This document shows, in pieces, positions 43,310 to 54,464 of a stretch of DNA of 64,000 nt. Position 1 is the stretch's first letter. Each line of letters begins with the position of its first letter. Made by a program: the position numbers and the translations under genes. Below the pieces are notes generated by a model. That model did not search any database and had not been told where the DNA came from. It saw only the letters and a list, made by a program, of their open reading frames with translations. Source of the stretch: Euptelea pleiosperma (taxonomy: Eukaryota; Streptophyta; Magnoliopsida; Ranunculales; Eupteleaceae); contig CM068549.1 in the NCBI GenBank assembly GCA_035048495.1, positions 9,720,000-9,783,999 on the forward strand, written 5' to 3'.

Positions 43310-45494
43310 TGTCACGCCCTGATCCAGGCACCCAGAGCCGACCTAAATGCCTGAAAAATGATCTGTTTACCCAAGATCCAGGGTGTGATAAAAATTAAAA
43401 AAATAAAATTCTCCAAAATTATTTTTTAAAATGACCATAATTCATAATATATCAAAATAAATATATTTTGTAAATATGTTTTGGCTAAAACTTTTGTTTC
43501 ATAAACTTTTTAAAATAATATTTCAGAATTTAAGCGGATAGACGTAAAATTATTCAAAAATACAATCTTAATAAAAAAATTATTTCAGAAAGGAGGTACA
43601 CATAATATGCATGGCAATATTTGGAAAGGGGAATTATTTTTGGGAAATTTCAAAAGAGAAGATGTTATGGGAGTGGTCTTTCTAAAATGGGAAAATGATT
43701 TGAAAATTGTTTCTTTTAAAAAAATAAAAAAATAAAAAATAATTGCAAAAAGAAGAAAGTTACTTTTCTTTAGATAGGGAATTGATTGAGAGTTATGATC
43801 AAGGGTTGTGATTGAATAAGGGCTGGACTTCTCCATGCTAATATAAGGGAAAAAATGTCCTCACTCATGGGTCTCTTCTTTTCTCTCAAAAGAAAACCTT
43901 AAACTATTCCAAAGATCTCAATCTCTCAACCCTCCCACGTTTGGAACCCAAAACCCTAAACTCTAAACCTCTCTTCTCCCCCAGCCGTCACTCCCCATCT
44001 CACATCTCTCATTTTTCCTCTCTCTAATCTACACGATGGCGGCTTCTCCAACAGCCACCACCGTATAGACTAGCTGAACACCCACACCTGCAACTTCGTT
44101 GAACCACCTTGAATGTGAACTATGTGCTGCTCGTCCTCATCGGTTGTTGCAACTACACTACGGCAAGGTGCTTCTCCAACCCTCTTCACGGTCTGCAACC
44201 TTGGCCTTCAAGGATTGCAGGCCGTATTCCTCTTCTTTCCAGAGCTGCCCTCCATCGGTGAAGTTGCTGCCTATTTCAAGTGTATCCAACGGTGACCACT
44301 CACCTACTTCCCATGGCTTTCGCTGCCTCCTCCACGCACCATCCAATCGCTGCATATAGCAACACTTCCCTCTCCTCACAAGGAGGTCTTCTCAACGCTG
44401 TTGAACCAGCAACCACCATGTTATTGCTTGTAACTTCCTTGCACCCCCCATCATCTCCACTCTTCCAAGCAACCTGCTGCAACTCCGGTAAATAGCCTCG
44501 TGCTCCCCACTGCCCATGCCGTGCTCCACACTATTTTCTCCACTTTGCAGACGTGTTTACCCTTGCTGCAAGTGATCCCTGCTCCACCATTATCATCACC
44601 GCCAACATCATCTGCTACTCTACCCATCGGCCAAGCCATTCTTCTTGACCTGCAACTCAAAGGCCTTCACAAACCAGCAACCATTCTCCCTCCAAGGGAT
44701 ACTAGCAGGAACCACGGCTCACCATGAATCTCTCCATGATCGGACCGCTACCATCTCCACATGACAAAATCAGCAACTCCATCTTCTTCAAAAAACTATT
44801 TACTTGATATCTCCCTCATTCATCATTGACCAAATCCCATTGGATCCCATGGCCGCAAGGTAAGCCGAGGTAATCCCTTCTCTAGCTTCCCTTTCTCTCT
44901 AATTTCTCTATCTCTAACTTTCTCTCTCTTCTTTTTCCACTCTCTCTCTAGAGGTTATGCTTCCCCTCTCTAGGATTTCTTTTCTTGTTTCTCTCTCTAA
45001 CAATCTTTAGGTTTTCTTTAGCTTTCTATCTTTTTCTCACTTTCTCTCTCTACCTCACTTCTTTCTCTCTCTAGTTTTAATCTGAGTGTTTTTGCTTTCG
45101 TTTTCGTAGACATTCAGTTTAATTTTGTAAGGATGATTTTAGTAATGATATGAATAAAGTTAATTTTCGATTTATGTGTTTTACTTGTTTGCTTTCACTA
45201 TTGTTAAAAGTTAAGCTAGTATGGTTGATTATAATTCTTTAAAACAAAAAAAAAAAAGGTTTTAAATCCACCATTCACTATTCACCATTCTCATCCCATC
45301 ACTTTCTGTGGCATTTCCTATTAATATTTGTTTCGATAATGTGCTCACTTACCCGAGTGCGGATTCGACATCCGACACTTTCCACTATGTGAAGGATTCT
45401 GTCTAAATTTTGCAAGATTAAAATCTCGGATCACATTACAAATGTGTTGATATTAGGGTTTTTGAATCCAACGACCGGAAAAACCCTTATTTCA
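43310..45494 (+). mobile_element. Diverged LTR related to the A-D family, opposite orientation
   Basis: Starts TGTCACGCCCTGATCC and ends GGAAAAACCCTTATTTCA. The last 250 bases are a diverged reverse-complement match to the plus-strand start of LTRs A-D (CCGAGTGCGGATTCGACATC and the AACCCT words). The middle has CT-rich runs and GCTGCAACTCC words as in the family. No matching flanking duplication was seen (CATCC against CGTTG), so rearrangement is possible. Short frames inside are compositional. Confidence 0.6.
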
Positions 45495-46480
45495 CGTTGC
45501 AAAACAAAAATCTACCCATTGCAAATTGGCTATTATGGTGTAGTGCTTCTTCTTAGACAGTAGCCATGGTGTTAGATAGATGCTCATACTTTAGGTTCAT
45601 ACTCAAGATTAAATCTCGGATTTGATCAAGGCACCGAGAATACTTTTCAGAATTCTCTTTGATTTGATCGGGTTCAACATCACTTTGCTGTGCATCTTGT
45701 GAATGCATGTGGCTTAGAATTGTTGTTTTTCCAATGGAACAATTTGCTCCTACACCAATGTTACGTTCCAAAGAGCGTAATGGAAACCAATCACCTTCAC
45801 GAATGCACGCTTCCACTAAGGGGGAAATTCCTAGGTGTGAGACACCTAAACAAAGAAGATTTCTATATTCATTGCCTTTCCCATTACATCACATTATTAA
45901 ATAGAGAGCTTGTCTCAATCTCTTACTAACTTTCAGCAATTCAAATTTAAAGAATCCTATATTCAAAAGGAAACTAACAATAAAAGGAAACTAAAAACAA
46001 CTCAATATAAAAGCAATCCTATATTAAAGGAAACAGTAAATGAATGGACTATCTCCAGCCTGTTAGCCGATTCCTTGATGACCCTCTCATCGGCTGATCA
46101 CTGTAATCCCCTTGGGCACATGCATGGGACATAACAGTTAACGGAATGCTATACTTAGGGTTCCTTTCTTTCTTCAATGTCGTTGGGCGATGAAATGTGA
46201 CCGATTTTCGGATCTTCTTGGCCTTCTTCTTCAAGGTGGATGTACCTGAATTCCCCGCCGGGCATCCTTCAAGGCCTATGCCTTTGCATCAGTACTCTTC
46301 TTCGCAACTGCATAAGAGACAAAATCAGTTAACCCTGGGTTGTGCTGGTAGGAAGAGACAAACCATGGGTATCATCTTTAACCATGGGTATCAACTAACT
46401 TTTTAACCTTTTGGCTTATAAAAGTCAATAAGTTACTTATTTTTGTGTTGTCAAACGCCCCCTTAATCGGAACCTAATAT
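45495..46480. other. Unassigned region with one minus-strand frame
   Basis: The frame at 45816-45553 on the minus strand (88 codons, MEACIREGDWFPLRSLERNI) is Ser/Asp-rich and helical-looking. I do not recognise it; it could be a retroelement gag scrap. A small element end with TTGTCAAACGCCCCC lies at 46449-46463, next to the first Sec14-like remnant. Confidence 0.35.
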
Positions 46481-47089
46481 TAGGTCCTGGATAATTTTAT
46501 GCTTCTATGGAGCACTGTGAAGACTTTTCTTGATCCCAAAACTACGAACTTCTAGAAATAAAGCGAGAGTGCTTTATTTCTGTCTGTTATAAGTGTTTAC
46601 TGTCCAGTTCTATTAGGACATTGAAAAAGCATATATATGATTTACGTTGGAAATTCTCAGGTTATTGGAAACAAGTAGCAGAGCAAGTTGCTCGGCTTTT
46701 ATTTTTTTACTCTGGATATGTTTCTTTTTTCCTATTTTTGATCGACTTTACAAAACTTCTTAAATGTCTTGGATTTTCTCCAGTGAATTGCCAGAATTTA
46801 TTGGTGGTACCTGTACTTGTGCAGATCAGGGGGGTTGCCTTAGCTCTGATATGGGTCCATGGAGGGACCCAAACATTTTGAAGGTTTGTATTGGCCTTGG
46901 AAAGTTTTATTGCTTTTATTATTATGGTTATGTAAAACAGGTTCTTAGACTTTCTTTTCATCCATTCTCCTTAGGGAAATTTTAGTCACACCCCCCAAAT
47001 TGTGAGGGCACCCAGACCTGGTGAAAGCACCCCACGAATTGGGCTTGAATTTGCTTAATTTAATTAAGGAATTGACTTCCACAAGTTAG

Positions 47090-47445
47090 ACTCAAGATCA
47101 CCGCGTGCATGTTCATGCAAGTGCTCAGGGACCCACGTGGCACACTCTTAGAGGATTCTGACCATATGCCAATTCCTAGTTGAATTTACAAACCAAAAAT
47201 CAGCCTGATTAGTGATTTCTAGGCGTTGGATTTGAGTTATTTTCTTGGGTTGATTTTAACCATGGAAGTTTGAGCATTATTGACCATTATTTGATGTATA
47301 AAGATCCAAAGGTTTGAAGTTACTAATCAGGCTGATTTTTGGTTTGTAGGTCCACCTAAAGATTGGGAAAACATCCATACGGTCAGAGTCCTCTAAGAGT
47401 GTGCCACGTGGCTCATATTGTACGCTGTCATCAAAATTCTACTAA
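47090..47445. mobile_element. Hairpin MITE-like element with CACGTG arms
   Basis: The left arm (CCCACGTGGCACACTCTTAG, then AAAAATCAGCCTGATTAG) mirrors the right arm (CTAATCAGGCTGATTTTTGG, then AGAGTGTGCCACGTGG). It lies in the Sec14-like pseudogene intron. Confidence 0.8.
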
Positions 47446-47959
47446 AAAATTATATCTATTATTTCTCAACATAATTGTTAGATGGATTAAAAAAATAAAA
47501 ATAATTCTGGGATGAATGTCTAGTTTGGGTGTCCTCACAATTAGTGGTGCCCTCACAATTCATGGGTTGCGACTAAAATTTCCCATCTACTTATTAAAGT
47601 GTGAAGGCCCTTCTTGTGTTCCGCCAAAAATGCCCCCAAATGCCCAAAATGTTCCTACTTTACTTTTTTTTTTCTATTCTTTAATTTATTCACATGGCAG
47701 GGTCTCTTCGATCTTTTTGGTGTCAAACATGTCACCCCTGCAAGCATACGTCAATCTCCTTTCTTATTAAAAAAATCAAACCATCCTTATCGCTAATATG
47801 ACCTTCAAATTCCTTAGATTGAAAAGCATTGCTTCTTTCATTTTTTGATTTTTTTTATTTTAATGGGGTGCTTTAGTCATTCAAAAAATTCATATTTCAA
47901 GTCAACTGTGAATGCATTTATTTAATCCCCAGGTGGCATCTGAACTGTCCTTGGAAAAA

Positions 47960-48470
47960 TTTAGATGATTTGGATGATGAAGCCACTGTGTGATCCACAT
48001 GGCACTCGATTAGAGGTCACTAACCATATGGATCGATTTTTGCATCAATAGATACAGGTACATAACAAAAATTGGCATGATCAAAATCCACGGTTAAAAA
48101 TAAACCACGAAAAAGACTCAAACCCAGCAGATTGAAATTAACCTTGATGAATGTGGATGTTTGCACAAAAAATAAAAATAAAAAAATAAAAAGTTAGCAA
48201 ATGTATCCATACATACCTAGTATTAAAAGAGTAATGATCGCATGGTCCAAAGGCCACAGACGTTATAATGTTGCATGGTGGTGTTGTTTTGTCATTGGCC
48301 TAATAATTCTCAGAATTCACGGTTATAAACGAACCAAGAAAAAGACTCTAATCCAACGGATAGAAATTAGTAATTAGGATGAATTTTCATATGTAGGGAT
48401 GGACCAAACATCTATACAGTTAGTGATCTGTAATAGTGTACCACATGTAAGGTTTTACCACGTATAAGGT
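47960..48470. repeat. Decayed hairpin element copies
   Basis: Fragments with GTGATCCACATGGCACT, GGTCACTAACCATATGGATC and later GTACCACATG. Arms are only partly alignable. Non-coding. Confidence 0.5.
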
Positions 48471-48771
48471 GCACATGCATCGCACGTGGCGTCCCCCTAG
48501 TTGCAGTACTTTCTTTTCAGAAATTGTGATTCATGCATTTATATATGGTTCAAAAAAATTATGATTGCCTGTACATGCACTTTATTTTGCAAATGGTTTT
48601 CAATTTGATTCTTTCATAAGTCAGGGTCGTCAGAAGCTGAAGAAATTGCTTCTCCCGAAGCATTGAGGAGTTATGCACATCCTCAATTGACTCATGTTCT
48701 TCAAGAAGTAGGTGCTCCTTCATTTTAATTTGTGCACAGGATATATTAACATTAAAAATTGAAAAGATTAA

Positions 48772-48965
48772 CCTCGAGGGGTAGGTGTGATGACCAAGAA
48801 AACCGCGCCTCAGGAAGCGGAGGCCCTCAGAGCGAATCCAACCCTTGGGGCCACCCGCAGGGATTTATCCTGATAATTAAATGGGGCGTGTGGGACAGGG
48901 GACTGCACGTGCCCCAAGGGACTAGTCGGGTGCTCTAAGAGGCACGAAACACTTGGCACCAAAAA
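48772..48965 (+). mobile_element. SINE-like retroposon
   Basis: A GC-rich 190-base insert in AT-rich sequence, ending ACCAAAAAGAAAA. AAAATTGAAAAGATT occurs just before it (about 48756-48771) and just after it (about 48970-48985), a target duplication of the length expected from L1-type retroposition. GAGCGAATCC resembles a degenerate box B of a tRNA-derived promoter; box A is unclear. It lies just downstream of the last Sec14-like remnant. Confidence 0.6.
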
Positions 48966-49141
48966 GAAAAAAAATTGAAAAGATTGACAGAAATATCATT
49001 AGTGTTCTTGATTAGTTGGAAGTTTAATCCTGTATGAGAGGTTTAATTCTAATTCAATGATGTCATTGTATTATATATTTGCTTCTTTGCTTTTACTAAA
49101 ATAATGTCACCGGTATTACAGGTTTAATATAAATTAAAGGG

Positions 49142-49495
49142 TCGGGCTCCAGTTATCGCCCTAAAATGACAGGCTCCGGTTACACGATACAATATGAGCC
49201 ACGTGGTACACTCTTATAGGACTCTAACCGTATGCATGTTTGGCCAATCCCTAGGTGGACCTACAAACCAAAACTCAGCCTGATTAGTGATTTCCAGACG
49301 TTTGATCTTTTTACCTCAAATACTGCTTAAATAACTAATCAAGCTATTTTTGGTTTGTAGGTCCACCGAGGGATTGGCCAAATATCCATATGGTCAGAAT
49401 CCTCTAAGAGTGTGCCACGTGACTCATATTGTGTCCTGGAGCCTGTCATTTTAGGACGGTAACTGGAGCCTGAGCCTAAACTAAAATAGGTACCT
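49142..49495. mobile_element. Hairpin MITE-like element, long near-perfect ends
   Basis: The outer 33 bases (GGCTCCAGTTATCGCCCTAA onward) repeat inverted at the right end with two mismatches. They are followed by imperfect arms with CCACGTGG, CCTAGGTGGACCTACAAACC and its complement. The whole element could fold into one hairpin. Confidence 0.85.
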
Positions 49496-49681
49496 TAAAA
49501 GAAACTTTTAGTCACCGCCAAGGGCCGGTCGTCGCTATACATAATTAAAAAATTAAAATCTTTTAGCGACGGCAAATACCTGTGGAGAGAAAGAACTTAT
49601 AGCGACGACCCGGTCTGTCTCTAAAATCGGGGCGGCTAGGGTTGAAGACTGCTAGAAAGTACTTATAGCGGCTAAAAGCAA

Positions 49682-50115
49682 TGGCGGAGCCAGGATTTTG
49701 CTCCAGGGGAGCAAAGCGGACTGGAGTAAAACTTGGACGGTTGCCAATATGAGCTCCGTGGAACATTCTTAAGAGGACACCAACCGTATGGATGTTTGGC
49801 CAATCATTAGGTGGACCTACAAACCAAAAATAAACTTGATCGTTAATTTCTAAGCGTTGGATTGAAGTTATCTTGATGGGTTGATTTTAACCGTAGGAAT
49901 TTGAGCATGTTTTCGGTTCAATGATCCAAAGGTTTTAAATTACTAATCAGGATGATTTTTGGTTTGTAGGTCTAGCTAGTGATTGGCCAAACATCCAAAC
50001 GGCCAGTGTCCTCTTAAGAATGTGCAACGTGGCTCATATTGGCTGCAGTCAGTGGCAGGTTTCATTGAAGGTTTACTCGTCAAAGTGGGGCAGATGGGTC
50101 CAGCGACCACATGGA
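49682..50115. mobile_element. Element end and hairpin copy
   Basis: GGCGGAGCCAGGATTTTGC at 49682 matches the ends of the 15828-17330 element. Inside it a hairpin-family copy (49740-50070) carries ACCGTATGGATGTTTGGCC and its mirror CCAAACATCCAAACGG. No coding. Confidence 0.6.
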
Positions 50116-50404
50116 TGTTTAGTGGCGGCCGTTCTTGGGTTGCCCATCACTAATAAGTCTAGCAATGATCAACGATGGCGGCCCTGTCCACCACTTTTAA
50201 ACCTTTAGTGGCGACTTTTTTAGCTATAGCTAGCGTCAGTCGTGGTCACCGGTAAAATCCTTCTTTCGTACATTATTTTTTTCCATATGCGGAGTTACCT
50301 GTTTCGTTCCTAAGATGTCAAATCCGGGTTGAACGGTGATTTAACCGTTTATGGGTAATAAATGGTCATTTAGCAAACTCCTAAGACGTCTAGTGTTGGA
50401 CTTT

Positions 50405-50600
50405 TGTGTGTCGGTGTTCAACGCTATTGCGGAGACAAATTTTTAGTTTTTTTTTTTTCCTTTATTGGCAACACGATTCAGGCTGGACCGCTCCTGCATG
50501 TGGGACAGTGTGTTCAACGCTGTTGAGAAAAAATTTTAGGTTTATTTTTCTTTATTAGCAACACGATTCAGGCTGGACCGCACCTGCATGTGGCCATGTG
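50405..50600 (+). repeat. Tandem duplication, about 90 bases
   Basis: GTGTTCAACGCT ... GCAACACGATTCAGGCTGG ... CCTGCATGTGG appears twice in a row, differing mainly in T-run length. Non-coding. Confidence 0.8.
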
Positions 50601-50939
50601 GGACTGAACCCACTACTCTACGATCTAAAGGTCTAACAGGGCAGGTAGCTGTATATATTTAAAGAGGAATGGCAGCAAGCTCTTGTCTAATGCAGGGGTT
50701 TACTTTTTATATGTGCAACTCCATTCGGCGTTGTTTGCTAACATGCTTCATTTTTTATATATTTAGATAATTTGGATGTTATGCACATTGACCCAATAAA
50801 GTAAGGGAATGATGTTTCTAGCAAGCGCGCTCTCTCGCTCTCTCCATTTTCAATCAAAAAATTTCACACCACCTCCGTTGAAAAGAAAGATGGCAGTTTT
50901 AATATAGGGGTACTTTAGTGGACATTTGACTGGAAGAGT

Positions 50940-52360
50940 CTGTTTGGTAACCCCGGAATTGATCTCTGTGTTAGGGAGGATGGAATTTCAGGAATTATAT
51001 TTTCAATTCCATGATTTTTTTAGAATTAGAAGTTTTAGGAGAGAAAAAACTTCTAATTCTTAGAATTCTATTTTCGAGTAGAGAGATTCGAGAGAATTTT
51101 TATCGGGCTTAACTCTCACACTACTCATCCCTAGAAAAAATTTAGATGCAGAGGGTTTTGGATGCAAAGGATGAGTGGTTAATCTGGACCACTCATCTTG
51201 ACTTTTTTAGATTTCAACATAACCGGGGTTAGTATACTAAATCTTTTGAAAACTATTTTTAATTAATTAGTTTCCTTATTAAAACAAATCACTAAAAACC
51301 AAAACTCTCCTTTTTGTAGAAATGAAAGACTCTCTTCCACCTACTTCTTCCTAAACCCTCCTTCACCTCTTGCATTCAAATTGTACAACCAAAAACCCTC
51401 TTTCGGCAGAAACAGTTCCACCTAAACTCTCCTTCACCTATTGTATCCAATGTGACGGCCGAAACTCTAGCACCAAAACTCTCTTTCGACAGAAATGGAA
51501 CCACTATCATATACATCCAAAACCCTCTACATCTAAAATTTTCCCCTCTTTGGTGGACTGTAGCATATTTTGGGGCAAGGATGCCTTTGAAACCTAAGCA
51601 ATTCCCTGCCTTGAATGGTTCCCACCTTGGAAATTTTTCTAAGCCAAAAGTTAGTATAATCAGATGATTTTTGACCATCTGATCTGTAAACTCTTTCTAG
51701 GACTTTTACTAGAATTTTTTTCATTGTCCAAAGGAATGGACTGAAATTGAATAGTTGAGATCATTGAATTATATTGATTTTGGTCATTAGATCTCTTGGG
51801 TGGGACGCAATAAATGTTGATTTCACGTGTCCAAATCGAAGGGTTGTGATAATATAGTCAGGTTAAGATACTTGCAAGTGGCATGAATGGTGCAGGTCAA
51901 AACTCAAACATGAAATCCAAGTTGATCCAGATCTTATTCATGGGTTTGAATCCTTAGTTTACTTATAATACGAAAACAAAAGAATCGACATGGATCTATG
52001 AACCTGACTCGAATTGGACGTGATTCAAGTTCAAACTTGTCTAGATGGTTGGAGCCTTGAAGGAGGAGTTCTGAGAAGAAGGGGGTCGTGGAAGGAAGGT
52101 TGAGCAAAAAGGCTAGGGGAGGTTTTGTTGGAATTCCATTTTTGTTTAATAAGGAAACTAATTATTAAAAATAGTTTTCAAAAGATTTAAAATACTTACT
52201 CCAGTTAAGTTGGGTTCTAAAAAAGTCAGGATGAGTAGTCCAGATTAACCACTCATCCTCTGCATCCAAACACAAGAAATTTCAATTCTTTGAATTCAAA
52301 TTCTTAAAAATCGCAAATCCTGTAATTCTATTTTCAATTCTAAATCCGTGTAATGGACGA
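50940..52360. mobile_element. Inverted-repeat DNA element, about 1.4 kb
   Basis: About 150 bases at 51135-51290 (GATGAGTGGTTAATCTGGAC, later AAATCTTTTGAAAACTATTT) recur inverted at 52135-52290. Outer sequence rich in TTAGAATT words is weakly mirrored too. The interior has a 101-codon minus frame (51678-51376) without recognisable domains and no transposase motif. Probably a non-autonomous DNA transposon. Confidence 0.65.
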
Positions 52361-52432
52361 TGTTTTAAAAATCAGAAACCACGGTTGGATCCAGAATTTT
52401 ATAAATGTTGGTTTGTAAAATAGAGAGATCCT

Positions 52433-52570
52433 AGAAAAGATTCGCTGGTCCTGGGGACCTTCAAACCTTGAAGGTTCCCCTCCAAACATATCTGACATGA
52501 ACGTCAAGGCCTAAAACCAACCCAAGTTAAACCCTTGGTTAATTGGTTAAGAGTAGTTAACAAAGAATAG
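52433..52570 (+). repeat. Dispersed repeat, copy 2
   Basis: Matches 17313-17455 (GAAAAGATTCGCTGGTCC to GTTAACAAAG). Confidence 0.7.
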
Positions 52571-52869
52571 TTTTTTGGATTCCATGGTTCACCAGGCAAA
52601 CTTATCTTCCTTTTTTTGAATTGATTAATAAAATAAAAAAACCTAAATAAAACGTGTTTGAGTGGGGAGAAAAAGACAACCCATAAATGGCAGATTTCCG
52701 TGTACTCAAGATTTGATTTGATCTTGGAATGAAAATCTAAAAGGAAGTCTTCTCAAAATTCTATTGCTTTTAGATGTCTGATTTGTTCATAAGTAGTGTA
52801 AACAATTTATTATTCATTAAATTAAATCTATTAATAAAGCTCTAGGATTGATTCTGACCATTGGATTCA

Positions 52870-53000
52870 AGCATATTTTTTTAGTACTTAATTCAACGGC
52901 TAAAAATTATCAATCAAGCTGATTTTTGGTATGTTTGTCCACCAAGGGGTGGGTTAAACATCGATCCTGTTAGTGGGCCCAAAAAATAGAGGTAGCTATG
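52870..53000. repeat. Half of a subfamily B hairpin element
   Basis: Contains CAATCAAGCTGATTTTTGG and a GTTAGTGGGCCC arm, but the opposite arm is missing. Confidence 0.5.
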
Positions 53001-53159
53001 AAGAACTACATTGGAACTCTTTTATTTTGCCACTTCATTTAAAGATAACCCTGCAATCGACTCAGGTGTTGCCGCCCAATAGAAGCGTTGGTTCGGTTTT
53101 TAAAACTTTATTGGTAACAAGGAAAAACAAGCTTTAAATATGGTCAAATGCCGACATTA

Positions 53160-53570
53160 ACGGTGGAATATGCCTCAAACCTTTTCAAATGCGGAAGCAC
53201 GATTTTTGTTACTCATCGCTATCATCTGGGCCCACTGGCCGCATGGATGTTTATCTTACCCCTTGGTGGATATACACACAAAACATCAGCTTGATTGGTA
53301 ATTTCTAACCATTAGATTTTAATACTTTTTAAGGCGTTCTTATAGCCGTTGAATTCAACCATTCTTTGAGTACTTAAAACCAACGGCTAAAAATCATCAA
53401 ACAAGCTGATTTTTAATATGACAGTCTACTAAGGTGTGGGCTAAACATCCATGCCGTCAGTGGGCCCATATGGCAGCAGTGAGTAACTAAAATGCGCTTC
53501 CGCATCTGAAAAGATCTCAGGTATACCTTGTTACATCACGACCCATATTGAAATTTGACTTTTTACCTCT
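53160..53570. mobile_element. Hairpin element, subfamily B
   Basis: Arms with AAATGCGGAAGCACG and GCGCTTCCGCATCT and mirrored GGGCCCA words. It shares CTTGTTACATCACGACCC with the 14450-14790 copy. Confidence 0.7.
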
Positions 53571-53765
53571 GCTCGTTACATCCAAACGTTATCAAACCTT
53601 TTAATAGTTTTTATTTTCCGGAACCTTATCTAACATTGAAGAAAGATAATACTGCCAATACCGATACCATACTTAATTGTGGCTGTCGATCGTCATTCAT
53701 TGACTAATTCCAATTTAAAATCTACAGGCACATCAATGAATATCCTTCACCTTTAATATAACCCT

Positions 53766-53768
<3 letters not shown>

Positions 53769-53796
<28 letters not shown>
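53769..53796 (+). repeat. Poly-T run
   Basis: About 28 consecutive T. It may mark an old retroposon tail read in reverse, but no body was recognised. Confidence 0.9.
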
Positions 53797-53918
53797 GTAC
53801 AATCTGAAACTTCTGTAACTTTTTGACCATCTAACGAGTAAATTTGTCATGCGAACCAGTATGCAAACGTTCCCAAAGCGCGATACACGTGTTTACAAGC
53901 AATTCTTGGAAGACGGAC

Positions 53919-54267
53919 GTCCCACATCAACCTTTATGACGGACCACTCTATGAGCCACTTGGCACTTTCTCAAAGACAATTGACCGTAAAGATGTTTGT
54001 CCCATGTAGCTAGGTAGACTTAGAGACAAAAAAACAGCCTTATTAGTGATTTATAACCGTTTATTATGAGTTTTATCATGGGTTAATTTTCAACCGTGGA
54101 TACAAGGATTATTTGGTAATACTCAGATCCATTGATTATATATAACTAGCCATATATGTTTATTATTGGTACCTAGGGATGGGATAAACATATCCATACA
54201 GCCAATGGTCTCAGAGAAAAGTCCACGTGGCTCATACTGTTGTCTGTCATCAACGTTGATGAGGGAC
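53919..54267. mobile_element. Hairpin element in the UGT promoter
   Basis: Left arm GTCCCACATCAACCTTTATG pairs with right arm CAACGTTGATGAGGGAC, with the G-box region in both. The left core is mutated (CCACTTGG) and the right is intact (CACGTG 54224-54229). It ends about 115 bases before the UGT TATA box. Confidence 0.8.
54224..54229. promoter_or_regulatory. G-box brought by a hairpin element
   Basis: CACGTG inside TCCACGTGG, about 236 bases upstream of the UGT start codon. CACGTG is the core bound by plant bZIP and bHLH factors. Use by the UGT gene is inference. Confidence 0.4.
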
Positions 54268-54383
54268 ATCAGCCAAGAAATTGCTTTTATGTTTTATTTG
54301 GCCTCCCAAGAGATTCTCTCATGAAGTGTCATGCTTTGGGACAGTGAGCAAACGTTTGCAGGCTAGTTTTTCCCATTCATCTT

Positions 54384-54390
54384 TATATAA
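54384..54390 (+). promoter_or_regulatory. UGT TATA box
   Basis: TATATAA, 75 bases before the ATG, the usual distance for a short plant leader. Downstream CATCCACACAAATC is a plausible transcription start area. Confidence 0.65.
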
Positions 54391-54464
54391 GACCATGCCA
54401 TTATCCCACTATGCTCCATCCACACAAATCTGAAACAGTCACCAAGCGACACTAGTACTTCATC

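Larger units (their letters stand above)
46483..48709 (+). pseudogene. Sec14-like phosphatidylinositol transfer protein (SFH type), broken
   Basis: Four exon remnants occur in family order. 46483-46552: GPG, then after a shift LLWSTVKTFLDPKTT. 46661-46700: VIGNK, a stop where Tyr is expected, then QSKLL, after acceptor TTCTCAG. 46784-46883: [33 protein letters not shown], with intact CAG and GTTTGT splice sites. 48621-48709: SGSSEAEEIASPEALRSY. These match the end of the CRAL-TRIO lipid-binding domain and the linker of plant SFH proteins, which exchange phosphatidylinositol and phosphatidylcholine. The N-terminal exons, the remaining linker, and the Nlj16-type C-terminal part are absent. A hairpin element fills the gap between the third and fourth remnants. 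The stop and frameshift make it a pseudogene. Identity rests on remembered family motifs. Confidence 0.85.

Noticed and set aside
50550..50640. tRNA gene
   Set aside because: Words such as GGACTGAACCCACTACTCTA suggest a tRNA-like piece, but no cloverleaf could be built by eye.
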